Shown here piece by piece: positions 44,175 to 52,465 of a stretch of DNA of 64,000 nt. Below the pieces are notes generated by a model. That model had not been told where the DNA came from. It saw only the letters and a list, made by a program, of their open reading frames with translations, and ran no database searches. The position numbers and the translations under genes are program-made. Each line of letters opens with the position of its first letter. Position 1 is the first letter of the stretch. Source of the DNA: Thermogemmatispora carboxidivorans (lineage in GTDB: Bacteria; Chloroflexota; Ktedonobacteria; Ktedonobacterales; Ktedonobacteraceae); assembly GCF_000702505.1 (NCBI RefSeq), contig NZ_JNIM01000001.1, positions 2,046,001 through 2,110,000 of the forward strand, given 5' to 3'.

Positions 44175-44272
44175 GTCTCTATGGTCTCTATGGTCTAATG
44201 GTAATTAAAAGTCTATATAGAATATTGAGTCAATAGAGACTATTTGACGTAATTAAGCAAAGCTGATACAAT
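44175..44272 (+). promoter_or_regulatory. Iteron-like repeats and promoter of the tandem HTH genes
   Basis: GTCTCTATG occurs twice head to tail (44175-44183, 44184-44192), followed by GTCTAATG (44193-44200) and GTCTATAT (44211-44218); an inverted copy AATAGAGACT lies at 44232-44241. Then comes a good promoter, TTGACG (44244-44249), 17 bp, TACAAT (44267-44272), 38 bp before the first HTH gene. The stretch 44150-44290 is strikingly AT-rich for this genome. The repeats look like binding sites for the encoded HTH proteins. Confidence 0.65.
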
Positions 44273-44310
44273 TTCAAAGAAGAAGACAGCATGTGAGGTG
44301 CCAGGCGTAG

Positions 44311-44601
44311 ATGACAGAGCGTAGTAACCACGGAGATGAGTGGCTGACCACTAACGAGGTGAGCAAGCTCATAGGGATTGGCCCGAAAACGGTAGTGCGA
44401 ATGGTTGAGAGGGGAGAATTAACGGGGTATCGTGTAGCCTCCAGGTGGCGCTTCAAGCGCCATGATATCGAGGCCTATCTTGAGGCGCACCGCTATGGTC
44501 CTGAGCGCCCACTCGGGACACGCCAGGAGGGGAAAAGGAACGGGGATGCACAGCAAGAGCCGGGCACGACTGCTGAGGGAACGACTGAACAGTCCTCCTA
44601 A
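44311..44601 (+). CDS. Excisionase-family (MerR-like HTH) DNA-binding protein, paralog 1
   Basis: A 96-aa protein with one winged-helix domain of the Xis/BldC/HTH_17 type: EWLTTNEVSKLIGIGPKTVVRM (recognition helix) then ERGELTGYRVASRWRFKRHDIEAYLEAHRYG (wing and dimer end), followed by a Glu/Gly/Thr-rich tail of about 30 residues. Such proteins bind repeated DNA sites as transcription or recombination factors. No integrase is nearby, so regulation is more likely than excision. It sits 38 bp behind a promoter and iteron-like repeats, and 120 bp ahead of its paralog. ATG follows the weak site GTGAGGTG. Confidence 0.85.
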   Translation: MTERSNHGDEWLTTNEVSKLIGIGPKTVVRMVERGELTGYRVASRWRFKRHDIEAYLEAHRYGPERPLGTRQEGKRNGDAQQEPGTTAEGTTEQSS

Positions 44602-44721
44602 GCAAGCCCCCACGCTGCGCGAGCCGGACGCTGCCGTCTGCTGGCTGGCTTCACTAGCAGATGAGCAGGGCAACACGGTGCGGAGCTAAGAGCAAGACAG
44701 CGTCAGAGGAGTTAGCCATAC

Positions 44722-44973
44722 ATGACGGATCGGAGAATCCAGGACGATGAGTGGCTTACTGCCACCGAGGCCGGGAAGCTCATAGGGGTCACGAGAAGAA
44801 CAATGGTACGGATGGTAGAGCGAGGAGAAATAACGGGGTATCGGATTGCCTCGGCCTGGAGGTTCAAACGCAGCGACATCGAGGCCTATCTTGAGGCCCA
44901 TCGCTACGGCCCCGGGCGCCTGCCCAGGTCGCGCAACGACGACGGAGCAGAAGCAGATCAAGAGCCAGACTGA
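44722..44973 (+). CDS. Excisionase-family (MerR-like HTH) DNA-binding protein, paralog 2
   Basis: An 83-aa paralog of the upstream gene; over the first 66 residues roughly two thirds are identical (EWLTATEAGKLIGV, RMVERGEITGYRIAS, WRFKRSDIEAYLEAHRYGP), while the recognition helix differs (TRRTMVRM against GPKTVVRM) and the tails are unrelated. That suggests duplication followed by change of DNA specificity. Same strand, probably the same transcript. RBS: AGAGGAG, 12 bp ahead. Confidence 0.83.
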   Translation: MTDRRIQDDEWLTATEAGKLIGVTRRTMVRMVERGEITGYRIASAWRFKRSDIEAYLEAHRYGPGRLPRSRNDDGAEADQEPD

Positions 44974-45322
44974 GGCGGCATGCGGAAGCACATCTCACCT
45001 CACCCATGCGCCTTGAGAACCCGCGTACGGGCAAAGAGAAAAGCTTACTGACCCTGGCCCCGGCCCGGCCAGCGCCGCCAGAGAGGAAAAGCGAGAGCAG
45101 AAAAGCCGGCACAGGCGAACACGGAAGCCCCGTCCAATCCGGGCCCAGACCTGTCTATTCCTGGCTGACCAGCCAGAAAGCTAGTAGGCAGTGAATAGAG
45201 AGGCAACGCAACGGCTTGCCTGTGGTCCGGGCGGGAGCAAAGGCCGGGCCGAGGCACAGGGCAGGGCTATAGCGGCAGGTGAGCGGACAAAGGCCGAGTG
45301 CGCGGGGAGAGCCAGGCGCCCA
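44974..45322. other. 349-bp gap between the HTH pair and the convergent comM gene
   Basis: No gene supported; three open frames cross it without ribosome sites. GC-rich, with GGCCCCGGCCCGGCC (45056-45070) as the most structured piece. No terminator of the classic type was found. Confidence 0.35.
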
Positions 45323-46852
45323 TCAAGGAGCGATGCGGGGGCGGTACTGCACCGCCTCCGCCACGTGAGCCGAACCGATCAACTCCGCTCCTTCCAGGTC
45401 GGCGATCGTGCGCGCCAGCTTCAACAGGCGATGAAAAGCGCGTGCTGACAGTGCCAACTGCTGCACCGCCGCCTTCAGCAAGCGCTGCCCGGCTTCATCC
45501 ACGCGGCAGAAAGCCTGCACCTCAGCCGGCCCCATCTCCGCATTGCAGGTCAGGCGCGTCTGCGCAAAGCGCTGGCGCTGGCGCGTGCGGGCAGCCTCGA
45601 CGCGGGCCCGAATACGCTCCGTACTCTCTGGAGCTGGAGCGCCAGCCAGCTTCTCATAAGCCACACGCGGCACCTCCACCTGAATATCGATGCGGTCCAG
45701 CAGCGGACCGCTGACGCGCTTCTGATAGCGGCGCACCGCCGCTGGCGAACACGTGCACTCGCGCGCCACATCGTGCAGATAGCCGCATGGACAGGGATTC
45801 ATCGCCGCGATCAGCATAAAATTGGCTGGGAACGTCACCGACCCCTGAGCGCGCGAGATCGTCACCACCTTATCCTCCAATGGCTGACGAAGGGCCTCCA
45901 GCACGTACTGACTGAACTCAGGCAACTCGTCCAAAAAGAGCACCCCGCGGTGAGCCAGACTGATCTCGCCCGGGCGTGGCTGGCGTCCCCCACCTACCAG
46001 GCCGGCGTGACTGATCGTATGGTGCGGCGCGCGGAAAGGGCGCTCCATGATGAGCGGTATCTCGGGCGGCAGCAGGCCGCCCACGCTATAGATGCGTGTC
46101 ACATCCAGGGCCTCCTCAATCGAGAGCGGAGGCATAATCGACGGCGTCGCCCGGGCCAGCAGCGTCTTGCCCGTCCCGGGAGGGCCACACATCAACAGAT
46201 TATGACCGCCACTCACCGCCACCTCCAGCGCCCGCTTCACATGGTCCTGGCCGCGCACCGCCGCCAGATCGTGGGGCGGGCAATAGCGGCTCACCTCCTG
46301 CAGCAGGGCTGAATTTGGTGGGAAGGGAGTCAAGCGTTGCTCGCCACTCAAGTGGGCAACCAGCTGGGCGAGCGTCTCCACCGCGTAGATTGGCACATCG
46401 CGCACTAAAGCCGCCTCGCGTGCATCCACCGCCGGCACGAAGACCGCGCGGAGGCCGCGCTCGCGTGCCAGCGCCACCATTGGCAAAATCCCATTCGTAT
46501 GACGCACACTCCCATCGAGGGACAGCTCACCGAGGAAGAGGCAATCAGTGATTGGCTCAGCGGGGACCAGCTGGCCCGAAGCCAGCAGGATACCGATAGC
46601 GATGGGGAGATCGTAGACAGGCCCCTCTTTACGGAGATCGGCGGGGGCCAGATTCACCGTAATCCGCTTATAAGGAAAAACCGCCCCACTATTCTTAATA
46701 GCGGCGCGCACCCGTTCGCGCGCCTCCTGAATAGCCGTATCGGCCAGGCCCACGATCGTAAAACCCGCCAGGCCATTGGCCAGATCAACCTCTACCTCGA
46801 CCAGGGCGCCTTCCAGACCCACAATAGCACAACTTCGAACCTGCGCCAGCAT
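45323..46852 (-). CDS. comM: Mg-chelatase-like AAA+ ATPase, ComM/YifB family
   Basis: A 509-aa ring helicase relative; in transformable bacteria ComM drives branch migration during integration of taken-up DNA. N-terminal Lon-protease-like fold without catalytic residues (about 1-175: VDLANGLAGFTIVGLADTAI, KRITVNLAPADLRKEG), Walker A GPPGTGKT, Walker B FLDELPEF, the Cys pair motifs CPCGYLHD and CTCSP, and a C-terminal Mg-chelatase domain with SARAFHRLLKLARTIADLE. Start has AAGGAGACGGG ahead. Full length. No other competence gene is nearby, so its context gives no further clue. Confidence 0.94.
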   Translation of the reverse strand: MLAQVRSCAIVGLEGALVEVEVDLANGLAGFTIVGLADTAIQEARERVRAAIKNSGAVFPYKRITVNLAPADLRKEGPVYDLPIAIGILLASGQLVPAEPITDCLFLGELSLDGSVRHTNGILPMVALARERGLRAVFVPAVDAREAALVRDVPIYAVETLAQLVAHLSGEQRLTPFPPNSALLQEVSRYCPPHDLAAVRGQDHVKRALEVAVSGGHNLLMCGPPGTGKTLLARATPSIMPPLSIEEALDVTRIYSVGGLLPPEIPLIMERPFRAPHHTISHAGLVGGGRQPRPGEISLAHRGVLFLDELPEFSQYVLEALRQPLEDKVVTISRAQGSVTFPANFMLIAAMNPCPCGYLHDVARECTCSPAAVRRYQKRVSGPLLDRIDIQVEVPRVAYEKLAGAPAPESTERIRARVEAARTRQRQRFAQTRLTCNAEMGPAEVQAFCRVDEAGQRLLKAAVQQLALSARAFHRLLKLARTIADLEGAELIGSAHVAEAVQYRPRIAP

Positions 46853-46979
46853 CCCGTCTCCTTAAAAACCTCCTCTCCTCCACATAGCAGAAGATAGCCC
46901 ATATTATGGCGCGGTAGCTCCACATTTGCAAGCCCACCGATAAAATGGCCAGAAGCCAGCGGGCCGATGCAAGCACTGC

Positions 46980-47273
46980 CTAGGGGGTCCGAGCAGAAGG
47001 CAGCACAATGATCTCCTCGCCGGGCCTCAAGGCGGTCTGCAGGTCATGCGGACCAGTAATCAGCTTGTTGCTCACGAAAAGCTGGATCTGGGCGCGCACC
47101 CAGCCATGCTCATCGCACAGGCAGCGCCAGACCTGCGGATAGTGGGCCTCCAACGCCTCGAACAGTTCGCCTACCGTGCTGGCCCGCACAACGATCTGGC
47201 TCTTGCCGCCGTTGCAGGCGCTCAGCGTTGAAGGTAAGCGCAGCGTCACAGTTGCCTGCTCAGTGCCACCCAT
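46980..47273 (-). CDS. MoaD/ThiS-like ubiquitin-fold protein lacking the terminal Gly-Gly
   Basis: A 97-aa beta-grasp protein: VTLRLPSTLSACNGGKSQIVV, then ASTVGELFEALEAHYP, QIQLFVSNKLI, and LRPGEEIIVLPSA near the end, the order seen in MoaD. MoaD and ThiS carry sulfur on a C-terminal Gly-Gly; this protein ends LPSARTP, so it cannot work as a sulfur carrier in the known way unless the tail is cleaved, and no GG is left even then. Start at 47273 with AGGGTAG ahead fits the fold; the frame is open 28 codons further upstream. Confidence 0.78.
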   Translation of the reverse strand: MGGTEQATVTLRLPSTLSACNGGKSQIVVRASTVGELFEALEAHYPQVWRCLCDEHGWVRAQIQLFVSNKLITGPHDLQTALRPGEEIIVLPSARTP

Positions 47274-47360
47274 GCCGTCTACCCTGCCTTTTGAAGATGG
47301 CATCGATTTTTCATCGAGAACAAGGCTCGCATTCCGAGACTCTATCATGCTGTACAAAGC

Positions 47361-47390
47361 AATATACTACATACAAAACCCCGTTTGCAA
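47361..47390 (-). promoter_or_regulatory. Promoter of the MoaD-like gene
   Basis: Complement: TTGCAA (47385-47390), 18 bp, TATATT (47361-47366), in the AT-richer part of the 217-bp gap. About 88 bp to the chosen start. Confidence 0.5.
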
Positions 47391-47490
47391 GCGTGGGCCT
47401 GCGAGGTCCTTTCCGTCTGCCCTCAAGCTCACCGTGCTCGGTGCTGCGCCCGTTGCCTGCCTCGGCTCGACGGACGGCGCAGGTCCTCAC

Positions 47491-48876
47491 TCAAGCTTGA
47501 ACAGCGCACAGCCCCAGGACCTCGGTCGGATGGCTGATCACGCGTGTCCCACTTTGCAAGAGCTGCTCGACCAGCCGTGTTGCCTCGCCGCCGGTATAAT
47601 CGCGCGCCGCGATTCCCGTTTGCTCAAGCAAAGCTGGCAGCTCTTGCAGCGTGCCCGAGGGTTCTGCCCCAACTGTTTCAGGAGTCAGCAGCAGCACCTG
47701 GCGGCCCTGACGGGCCACTGACAGGGCCTCGCGCAGTAAAGCCACGTTGCCGGGTCCGACGTACATTGGACAAATAATCAGCGTCTCGACCGTTGCCAGG
47801 GCCGCACGCAGCTCCTCCAATGCCGCCTGAGAGAGAGGAGCATAGGGCTGCTCCGTCAGCACGCGGCTCGCCAGGCGCAGGGCCAGCGTATGATCGCTAT
47901 CGCCGATATTGAGGACCCCGGCCAGAAAAGGAATATGCCAATCTGCCAGAGCACGCATTACCCGTTCGCCGGAGCCGCCTCCAGCCATCACAAACACCCG
48001 CGGGGGAGGCTCCTGGGCCGCTGTCTCCTCCGTGGCCTCCTGTTCCTCGCGGCTGCCCGGTGGCACCACACTAAAATGGGCCGTGCCGCGCACAATCCCC
48101 ACCTGAACCGCAATCCCGTAGACACGGCTCAACAAACGTGGCTCCAGGACCGCTGCCGGCGTCCCGTCCGCCACAACGCCGCGCTGGAAGAGCACCAGGC
48201 GCGGAAAATAGCGGGCGGCCAGATTCAGATCGTGCATTGCAGCCAGCACCGTCAGCCCGTGCTCGCGATTCAGGCGCTGCACCAGTTCCAGCACCTCGAT
48301 CTGATATCTGATGTCGAGATGGGCGGTCGGCTCATCGAGCAGCAACAAACGAGGCTGCTGAGCCAGAGCCATCGCCACCAGCACGCGCTGTCGTTCACCA
48401 CCGCTTAGCTCGTTGAAAGGCCGCTCTGCCAGCGTCGCCACCCCAGTCACCTGCATCGCTTCCTCGACCCGAGCGCGATCCTGCGGCCCGTAGCTACCCA
48501 GCAAACCGACAAAAGGCAGACGGCCCAGCGCCACCAGTTGCTCAACGGTAAAATCGAAAGGCATGTGCAACTCCTGGGGCACCACCGCCACCACACGCGC
48601 CAGCTCGCGCCGCCGCCAGCGACCAAGCTCTCGCCCCTGTAGCCAGATCTCCCCCTGAGTCGGGCGCAGCACCCCACTCAGCAGGCGCAGCAGCGTGGTC
48701 TTACCCGAGCCATTCGGGCCCAGCAAACCTACCATCTCACCAGTCGCCAGCTGCAGACAGGCATCAAAAAAAACCGGCTGCAGGCCGTAGCCGAAGGTCA
48801 CATGGCGCACGTCCAACAGGGGAAAGTCGCCTGTTGCAGGCGCATTCCCGCTCTCGGGCCTAAGATTCACGACCAT
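47491..48876 (-). CDS. Iron-siderophore/cobalamin-type ABC ATPase with C-terminal extra domain
   Basis: A 461-aa protein. Residues about 12-265 are a FecE/BtuD-like ATPase: Walker A GPNGSGKTT, Q-loop PQE, signature LSGGERQ, Walker B LLLLDEPTAHLD, H-loop AMHDLN. Beyond the normal end there is an acidic linker and about 165 more residues with a Rossmann-like look (VFVMAGGGSGERVMRAL, GVLNIGDSD, ICPMYVGPGNVALL). This extension occurs in ATPases of this transporter family in some GC-rich bacteria and has no known function. The gene overlaps the end of the permease gene by 10 bp; AAGGAG precedes its ATG by 5 bp. Confidence 0.9.
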   Translation of the reverse strand: MVVNLRPESGNAPATGDFPLLDVRHVTFGYGLQPVFFDACLQLATGEMVGLLGPNGSGKTTLLRLLSGVLRPTQGEIWLQGRELGRWRRRELARVVAVVPQELHMPFDFTVEQLVALGRLPFVGLLGSYGPQDRARVEEAMQVTGVATLAERPFNELSGGERQRVLVAMALAQQPRLLLLDEPTAHLDIRYQIEVLELVQRLNREHGLTVLAAMHDLNLAARYFPRLVLFQRGVVADGTPAAVLEPRLLSRVYGIAVQVGIVRGTAHFSVVPPGSREEQEATEETAAQEPPPRVFVMAGGGSGERVMRALADWHIPFLAGVLNIGDSDHTLALRLASRVLTEQPYAPLSQAALEELRAALATVETLIICPMYVGPGNVALLREALSVARQGRQVLLLTPETVGAEPSGTLQELPALLEQTGIAARDYTGGEATRLVEQLLQSGTRVISHPTEVLGLCAVQA

Positions 48877-49991
48877 CGATACTCCTTCTTGCTCTGACGC
48901 AGCAGATAGAGGAAGAACGGTGCCCCGATCAGGGCCGTGAAGACCCCAACCGGTAAGACCGCCGGCGCGATCACTGTGCGTGCCAGCAAATCGGCCAGAG
49001 TCAAAAAAGAAGCCCCCCCCAGGGCTGAGGCCGCGATCAAAGGGCGGTGGCGCGGACCAATCAGCAAGCGCAGCATATGGGGTGTGACCAGACCCACAAA
49101 GCCGATCAAGCCGCTAATCGAGACCGCCGCCGCCGTCAGCAGCGACCCGAGCATAATCAGCAAAAACTTATACCACTCAACCCGTAGGCCCAGGTGAGCG
49201 GCCCCCTCCTCGCCCAGCGCAAAGGCGTCCAGCACCTGCCCCAAGACCAAAGCCCCACCGATGCCCGCCATGATAAGGCTGCCTACAATCATCACCGGCC
49301 ACCAACTATTGACGCTAATCCCTCCCGAGAGCCAGTTAAAGAGAGCCTGCAGATTAAACTGCGCCTGCGGACTCAAGGTCAGAATCAGAGTCTGGACGGC
49401 CACCAGCAGGGCATTCATCACAACGCCAGCCAGCAAGAGAGTCACCACCGGCGTACGTCCCCCGACGCGCGCAATGGCGTAGACCAACAGCACTGTCAGC
49501 AACGCCCCGCTAAAAGCCAACAAAGGCGTCAGAGAGAAGAAGAGACCGTAAGTCGTATCGAGCGGCAGAATGAAAGCAATGACCGCCCCCAGGGCGGCCC
49601 CCGAAGAGGTCCCCATCAGGAAAGGATCGGCCAACGGATTGCGCAGCATCCCCTGAAAGAGCACCCCGGCCACCGCCAGCCCGGCCCCCACCAGGGCTGC
49701 CCCCAGCGCCTCCGGCAAGCGCAGATCCCAAATAATGATGGTCAGAGCTGGGTCCCAGCTCTCCCGGAAATGCAGCAGGTGGCTCCCGTTGAGCAAAATC
49801 TGCAGAACAGTTGCAAAAGGAATGGCCGTTGAGCCAGCGCTCACCGCCGCCAGCAGTGTGAGCGGTAGCAGAAGCAGGAGAGCGGTAAAGATGAGGGGAG
49901 TCAAGCGGTGTCTAACGTGCACGGCCTTAGCATCGACGATAGTCGTCGCTGGTGCAGGCGATTCTGCGGTCGTTCTGCTCTCGATCTTCAT
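48867..49991 (-). CDS. FecCD-family ABC permease (iron chelate/cobalamin type)
   Basis: A 374-aa inner membrane permease with 9-10 TM helices. A cytoplasmic N-terminus of about 30 residues comes first, then TM1 (LIFTALLLLLPLTLLAAV). Family marks: FRESWDPALTIIIWDLRLPEALGAALVGAGLAVAG and GLIGFVGLVTPHMLRLLIG, the loop that contacts the ATPase. It pairs with the overlapping ATPase gene. The substrate-binding protein usually beside these is absent on both sides, so cargo (siderophore, haem or corrinoid) is open. A consensus promoter lies 48 bp upstream; no cobalamin riboswitch is seen in the short leader. Confidence 0.92.
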   Translation of the reverse strand: MKIESRTTAESPAPATTIVDAKAVHVRHRLTPLIFTALLLLLPLTLLAAVSAGSTAIPFATVLQILLNGSHLLHFRESWDPALTIIIWDLRLPEALGAALVGAGLAVAGVLFQGMLRNPLADPFLMGTSSGAALGAVIAFILPLDTTYGLFFSLTPLLAFSGALLTVLLVYAIARVGGRTPVVTLLLAGVVMNALLVAVQTLILTLSPQAQFNLQALFNWLSGGISVNSWWPVMIVGSLIMAGIGGALVLGQVLDAFALGEEGAAHLGLRVEWYKFLLIMLGSLLTAAAVSISGLIGFVGLVTPHMLRLLIGPRHRPLIAASALGGASFLTLADLLARTVIAPAVLPVGVFTALIGAPFFLYLLRQSKKEYRWS

Positions 49992-50038
49992 TCTGTCGGG
50001 GGGCTATCCGTAGGCTACTGCTTATCGCTTTCGCTGTA

Positions 50039-50067
50039 ACTATACGCGCTAGAACTTCGCCTGTCAA
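50039..50067 (-). promoter_or_regulatory. Consensus promoter of the ABC transporter operon
   Basis: Complement: TTGACA (50062-50067), 17 bp, TATAGT (50039-50044). The leader is only about 40 nt. No Fur box was recognised, though none is well defined for this phylum. The rest of the 341-bp divergent gap is empty. Confidence 0.75.
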
Positions 50068-50332
50068 TGGAAGGGGGGCGGTCAGCAGAGCTGTCCTCAT
50101 CCCTGCTCGCTGGCAGAGAAGCGGCGTATATGCTACGATTCTGCTACGGAGTTCTGTCCGAAAGGCCAGTGTCAGGCGCCGACAGGCCCCGGATACTACA
50201 CATGAGCAGGCGAGGGAAAGATGCTAGTGTGCGTGAGACGAGGCGATAAGGCCATGTCGGTGTGCCACAGATGGCCTCATCATCCCCTCGCTCGCTTCTG
50301 AAGGTGAACGAAGAAGAGGGATCGAGCCGTTA

Positions 50333-50968
50333 ATGTCTATCGACAGAGAGTTCTTTCGCCACGTCCTGGGGCAGTTCGCCACAGGAGTAACGGTCGTCAC
50401 GACCAGGGGCAGCGCCGGCCTGGTGGGGCTGACAGTCAACGCCTTCTGTTCTGTCTCCCTGGACCCTCCGCTGATCCTTGTCTGCATCGACCTCAAGAGC
50501 CGAACGCTGCAGGCCATTCGCGAGAGCCGCATGTTTGCAATCAATATTTTGAGCGAGGAACAGGAAGAGCTAGCCCGTTGTTTTGCCCTGCCCTCAGAGG
50601 AGCGCTATCGCTACTTCTGCCATGCACCCTATCATCTGGGCGTAACCGGGGCGCCGTTACTCGAAGGGACCCTGGGGTTTGTCGAAGCGCAGCTGGTCGC
50701 CGACTATCCCGGTGGCGACCACGCGATTCTACTGGGCGAGGTCGTGGCTCTCGGGGCCAATGATCAACCTGCGTCAGGCGACGCGAACACCGCCGCCAAT
50801 GAGTGCCCGGCAGTCGCCGGGACAACACTTCAGGATGGCAGCGGGCAGCCTGGTCGGCCTGGAGGCAAACAGCCGTTGGCCTATTACCGGGGCCGCTATC
50901 GTCATCTGGCGGACGATTATGCTCAACCGAGCCTCTCACCCTTGTCAACGCCAAGCGATGTTATCTGA
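50333..50968 (+). CDS. Flavin reductase-like FMN-binding protein
   Basis: A 211-aa split-barrel flavoprotein of the HpaC/RutF group, which reduces FMN or FAD with NAD(P)H for partner oxygenases. Marks: FRHVLGQFATGVTVVTTRG, GLTVNAFCSVSLDPPLILVC, FAINILSEEQEELARCFA, and the FMN/dimer segment GDHAILLGEVVAL. Between this and the final YYRGRYR motif lies an insert of about 40 residues rich in Gly/Ala/Asn/Pro that most members lack. No oxygenase partner is adjacent; its end overlaps the UDG-like gene by 11 bp. Confidence 0.87.
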   Translation: MSIDREFFRHVLGQFATGVTVVTTRGSAGLVGLTVNAFCSVSLDPPLILVCIDLKSRTLQAIRESRMFAINILSEEQEELARCFALPSEERYRYFCHAPYHLGVTGAPLLEGTLGFVEAQLVADYPGGDHAILLGEVVALGANDQPASGDANTAANECPAVAGTTLQDGSGQPGRPGGKQPLAYYRGRYRHLADDYAQPSLSPLSTPSDVI

Positions 50969-51644
50969 ATCCCATTCGCTTCAGCCTGGGGAAGCAGGGT
51001 CGCTAGAAGAACCGAAACAGGAGCGCCTCCAGCGGCTTGAAGCGCTGCAGCGACTGCAGGCGACTTTGCGCAGCTGCCAACGCTGCCAGGACCAGGGCTA
51101 TCTAGCGCAGGCTCTGCCCGTGGTCAATCCGGTACTGCATGCAGATCTCATCGGAGGCCTCATGATCATAGGGCAGGCGCCCGGACTGCGTTCGCAGCAG
51201 CGCGGCATTCCCTTTGGTGGCCCGGGCGGGCGCATCCTGCAATCCTGGCTAGAGCAGGCAGGCTTTCCCCCGGGCTACCTGCATCAGCACGCCTATCTGA
51301 GTTCGCTCACGCGCTGCTATCCTGGACCGGCTCCCCGTGGGCAAGGTGATCGCCGCCCCTCGCCCCAGGAGCTAGCCCTGTGCCGCCCTTTTCTTGAAGC
51401 CGAGCTGTCCCTGCTCCGTCCCCGCGTGATCCTGCTCGTAGGTGTCATGGCCATAGAAGCCTTCTGGGGCACAGTCAAGCTGGAAGAGATCATTGGGACA
51501 GGGCGCGTAGAGGACACCCGGCGCTGGCTTCCCTTACCTCACCCCTCGGGAGTCAGCCGCTGGCTCAATACCCCCTGCCATCGGGAGCAGCTTCAACGCG
51601 CGCTAGCGCTCCTGGCCGACTGGCGCCGCGAGCTAGGGCTATAG
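50958..51644 (+). CDS. Uracil-DNA glycosylase superfamily protein (Fe-S, family 4/5-like)
   Basis: A 228-aa protein. Motif 1 GQAPG (72-76), followed by GIPFGGPGG, and motif 2 HPSG (196-199) are the UDG superfamily active-site motifs. Four Cys at 40, 43, 120 and 142 fit the [4Fe-4S] ligand layout of family 4/5 enzymes. The motif 1 Ala where classic UDG has Asp resembles family 4/5 rather than family 1. Function is likely removal of uracil or a related damaged base. Starts at ATG 50958 within the last codons of the flavin reductase gene, so expression is coupled to it. Not essential context for either enzyme is known. Confidence 0.88.
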   Translation: MLSESHSLQPGEAGSLEEPKQERLQRLEALQRLQATLRSCQRCQDQGYLAQALPVVNPVLHADLIGGLMIIGQAPGLRSQQRGIPFGGPGGRILQSWLEQAGFPPGYLHQHAYLSSLTRCYPGPAPRGQGDRRPSPQELALCRPFLEAELSLLRPRVILLVGVMAIEAFWGTVKLEEIIGTGRVEDTRRWLPLPHPSGVSRWLNTPCHREQLQRALALLADWRRELGL

Positions 51645-51768
51645 CCCTCGGCCTCGTCCGCCTGCCGCGACCGGCCTCGTCGCGGTCAGACTCCCTGCTC
51701 GCTCGAGACAGGCAAGGGAGCTGTGGGCCAGGTCAGGAAGCGAGCTGATTGCCGCTTACGAGGGGCTG

Positions 51769-52233
51769 TTACTGCTCTGATCTCGGCGGTGGAGACTGCG
51801 GCGGCTGTTGCTGCTCTTGGGCCTGCTGCGGGGCGTCGTCTCGCTGCGAGAGCTTACGCATGCGATACTCGTGCACGCCGCGCTTCAGTGTGCCCAGAGC
51901 CAGCGTCGCGCAGGTTGGGCGCGTCATCACCACCTCGCGCCCAAGATCCTCGATCAGATCCTCGAAGCTCAGATCCTCAATCTCTTCCGCTGTCATCCCG
52001 CGCGTCAACTCGGTCACGTAGGAGGCGGCAGCGCGGCTAATAGTACATCCCTCACCCTCCCATTGTACTTGCGCCAGGCGACCCTGCTCGTCGAAGCGCC
52101 CGTACATGGTAATCACATCGGCGCAGCCCGGATTGCCGCCCTTCAGGCTGACGTCGGCCTCCTCAAGAGGGCCATAGTTGCGCGGGTTCTCGTAATGATC
52201 GAGGAGGAACTCAATGGCTTCTTGTCTATCCAT
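51769..52233 (-). CDS. sufU: SufU-type iron-sulfur cluster scaffold/sulfur acceptor
   Basis: A 154-aa IscU-fold protein. The three conserved Cys are present: Cys37 (GNPGCAD), Cys63 (GEGCTIS) and Cys108 (RPTCATL), with Asp39 beside the first. The insert between Cys63 and Cys108 (TRGMTAEEIEDLSFEDLIEDLG) is the stretch that distinguishes SufU from IscU. In Gram-positives SufU takes sulfur from SufS via zinc. A Gln/Pro tail of about 25 residues is extra. No sufS, sufB or sufD nearby; the rhodanese gene is 232 bp upstream on the same strand. Confidence 0.92.
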   Translation of the reverse strand: MDRQEAIEFLLDHYENPRNYGPLEEADVSLKGGNPGCADVITMYGRFDEQGRLAQVQWEGEGCTISRAAASYVTELTRGMTAEEIEDLSFEDLIEDLGREVVMTRPTCATLALGTLKRGVHEYRMRKLSQRDDAPQQAQEQQQPPQSPPPRSEQ

Positions 52234-52465
52234 AGGACATCACGAAACTTTCCAACAAAAGCAACGGGGCCTCCACCGCTGCAGCAGAGGCGGACAACCA
52301 CGGCCTGACAAACCAACGCTCTTCAAAGGAAGGACTGCCGCGGCTGGGCGCCCCGTCTCCCACTGCCCGGAGGAAGGCCCCGTCCCGTTCCATCCTGGGC
52401 ATAGTCTCTGTCCAGGCGGAAAGCAGATCGGCTAGCGCCGCTGAGGCCCAGGCAGCCAGTTCCAG

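Noticed and set aside
44175..44241. CRISPR-like array or plasmid origin
   Set aside because: The repeats are 8-9 bp and mostly without spacers, and there is no cas or rep gene; regulator binding sites fit better.
44311..44973. Prophage or integrative element module
   Set aside because: Excisionase-like HTH genes alone do not make an element; no integrase, attachment-site repeat or tRNA insertion was seen.
49992..50038. Cobalamin riboswitch in front of the FecCD/BtuC-like operon
   Set aside because: The consensus promoter leaves a leader of only about 40 nt, too short for any known cobalamin riboswitch.
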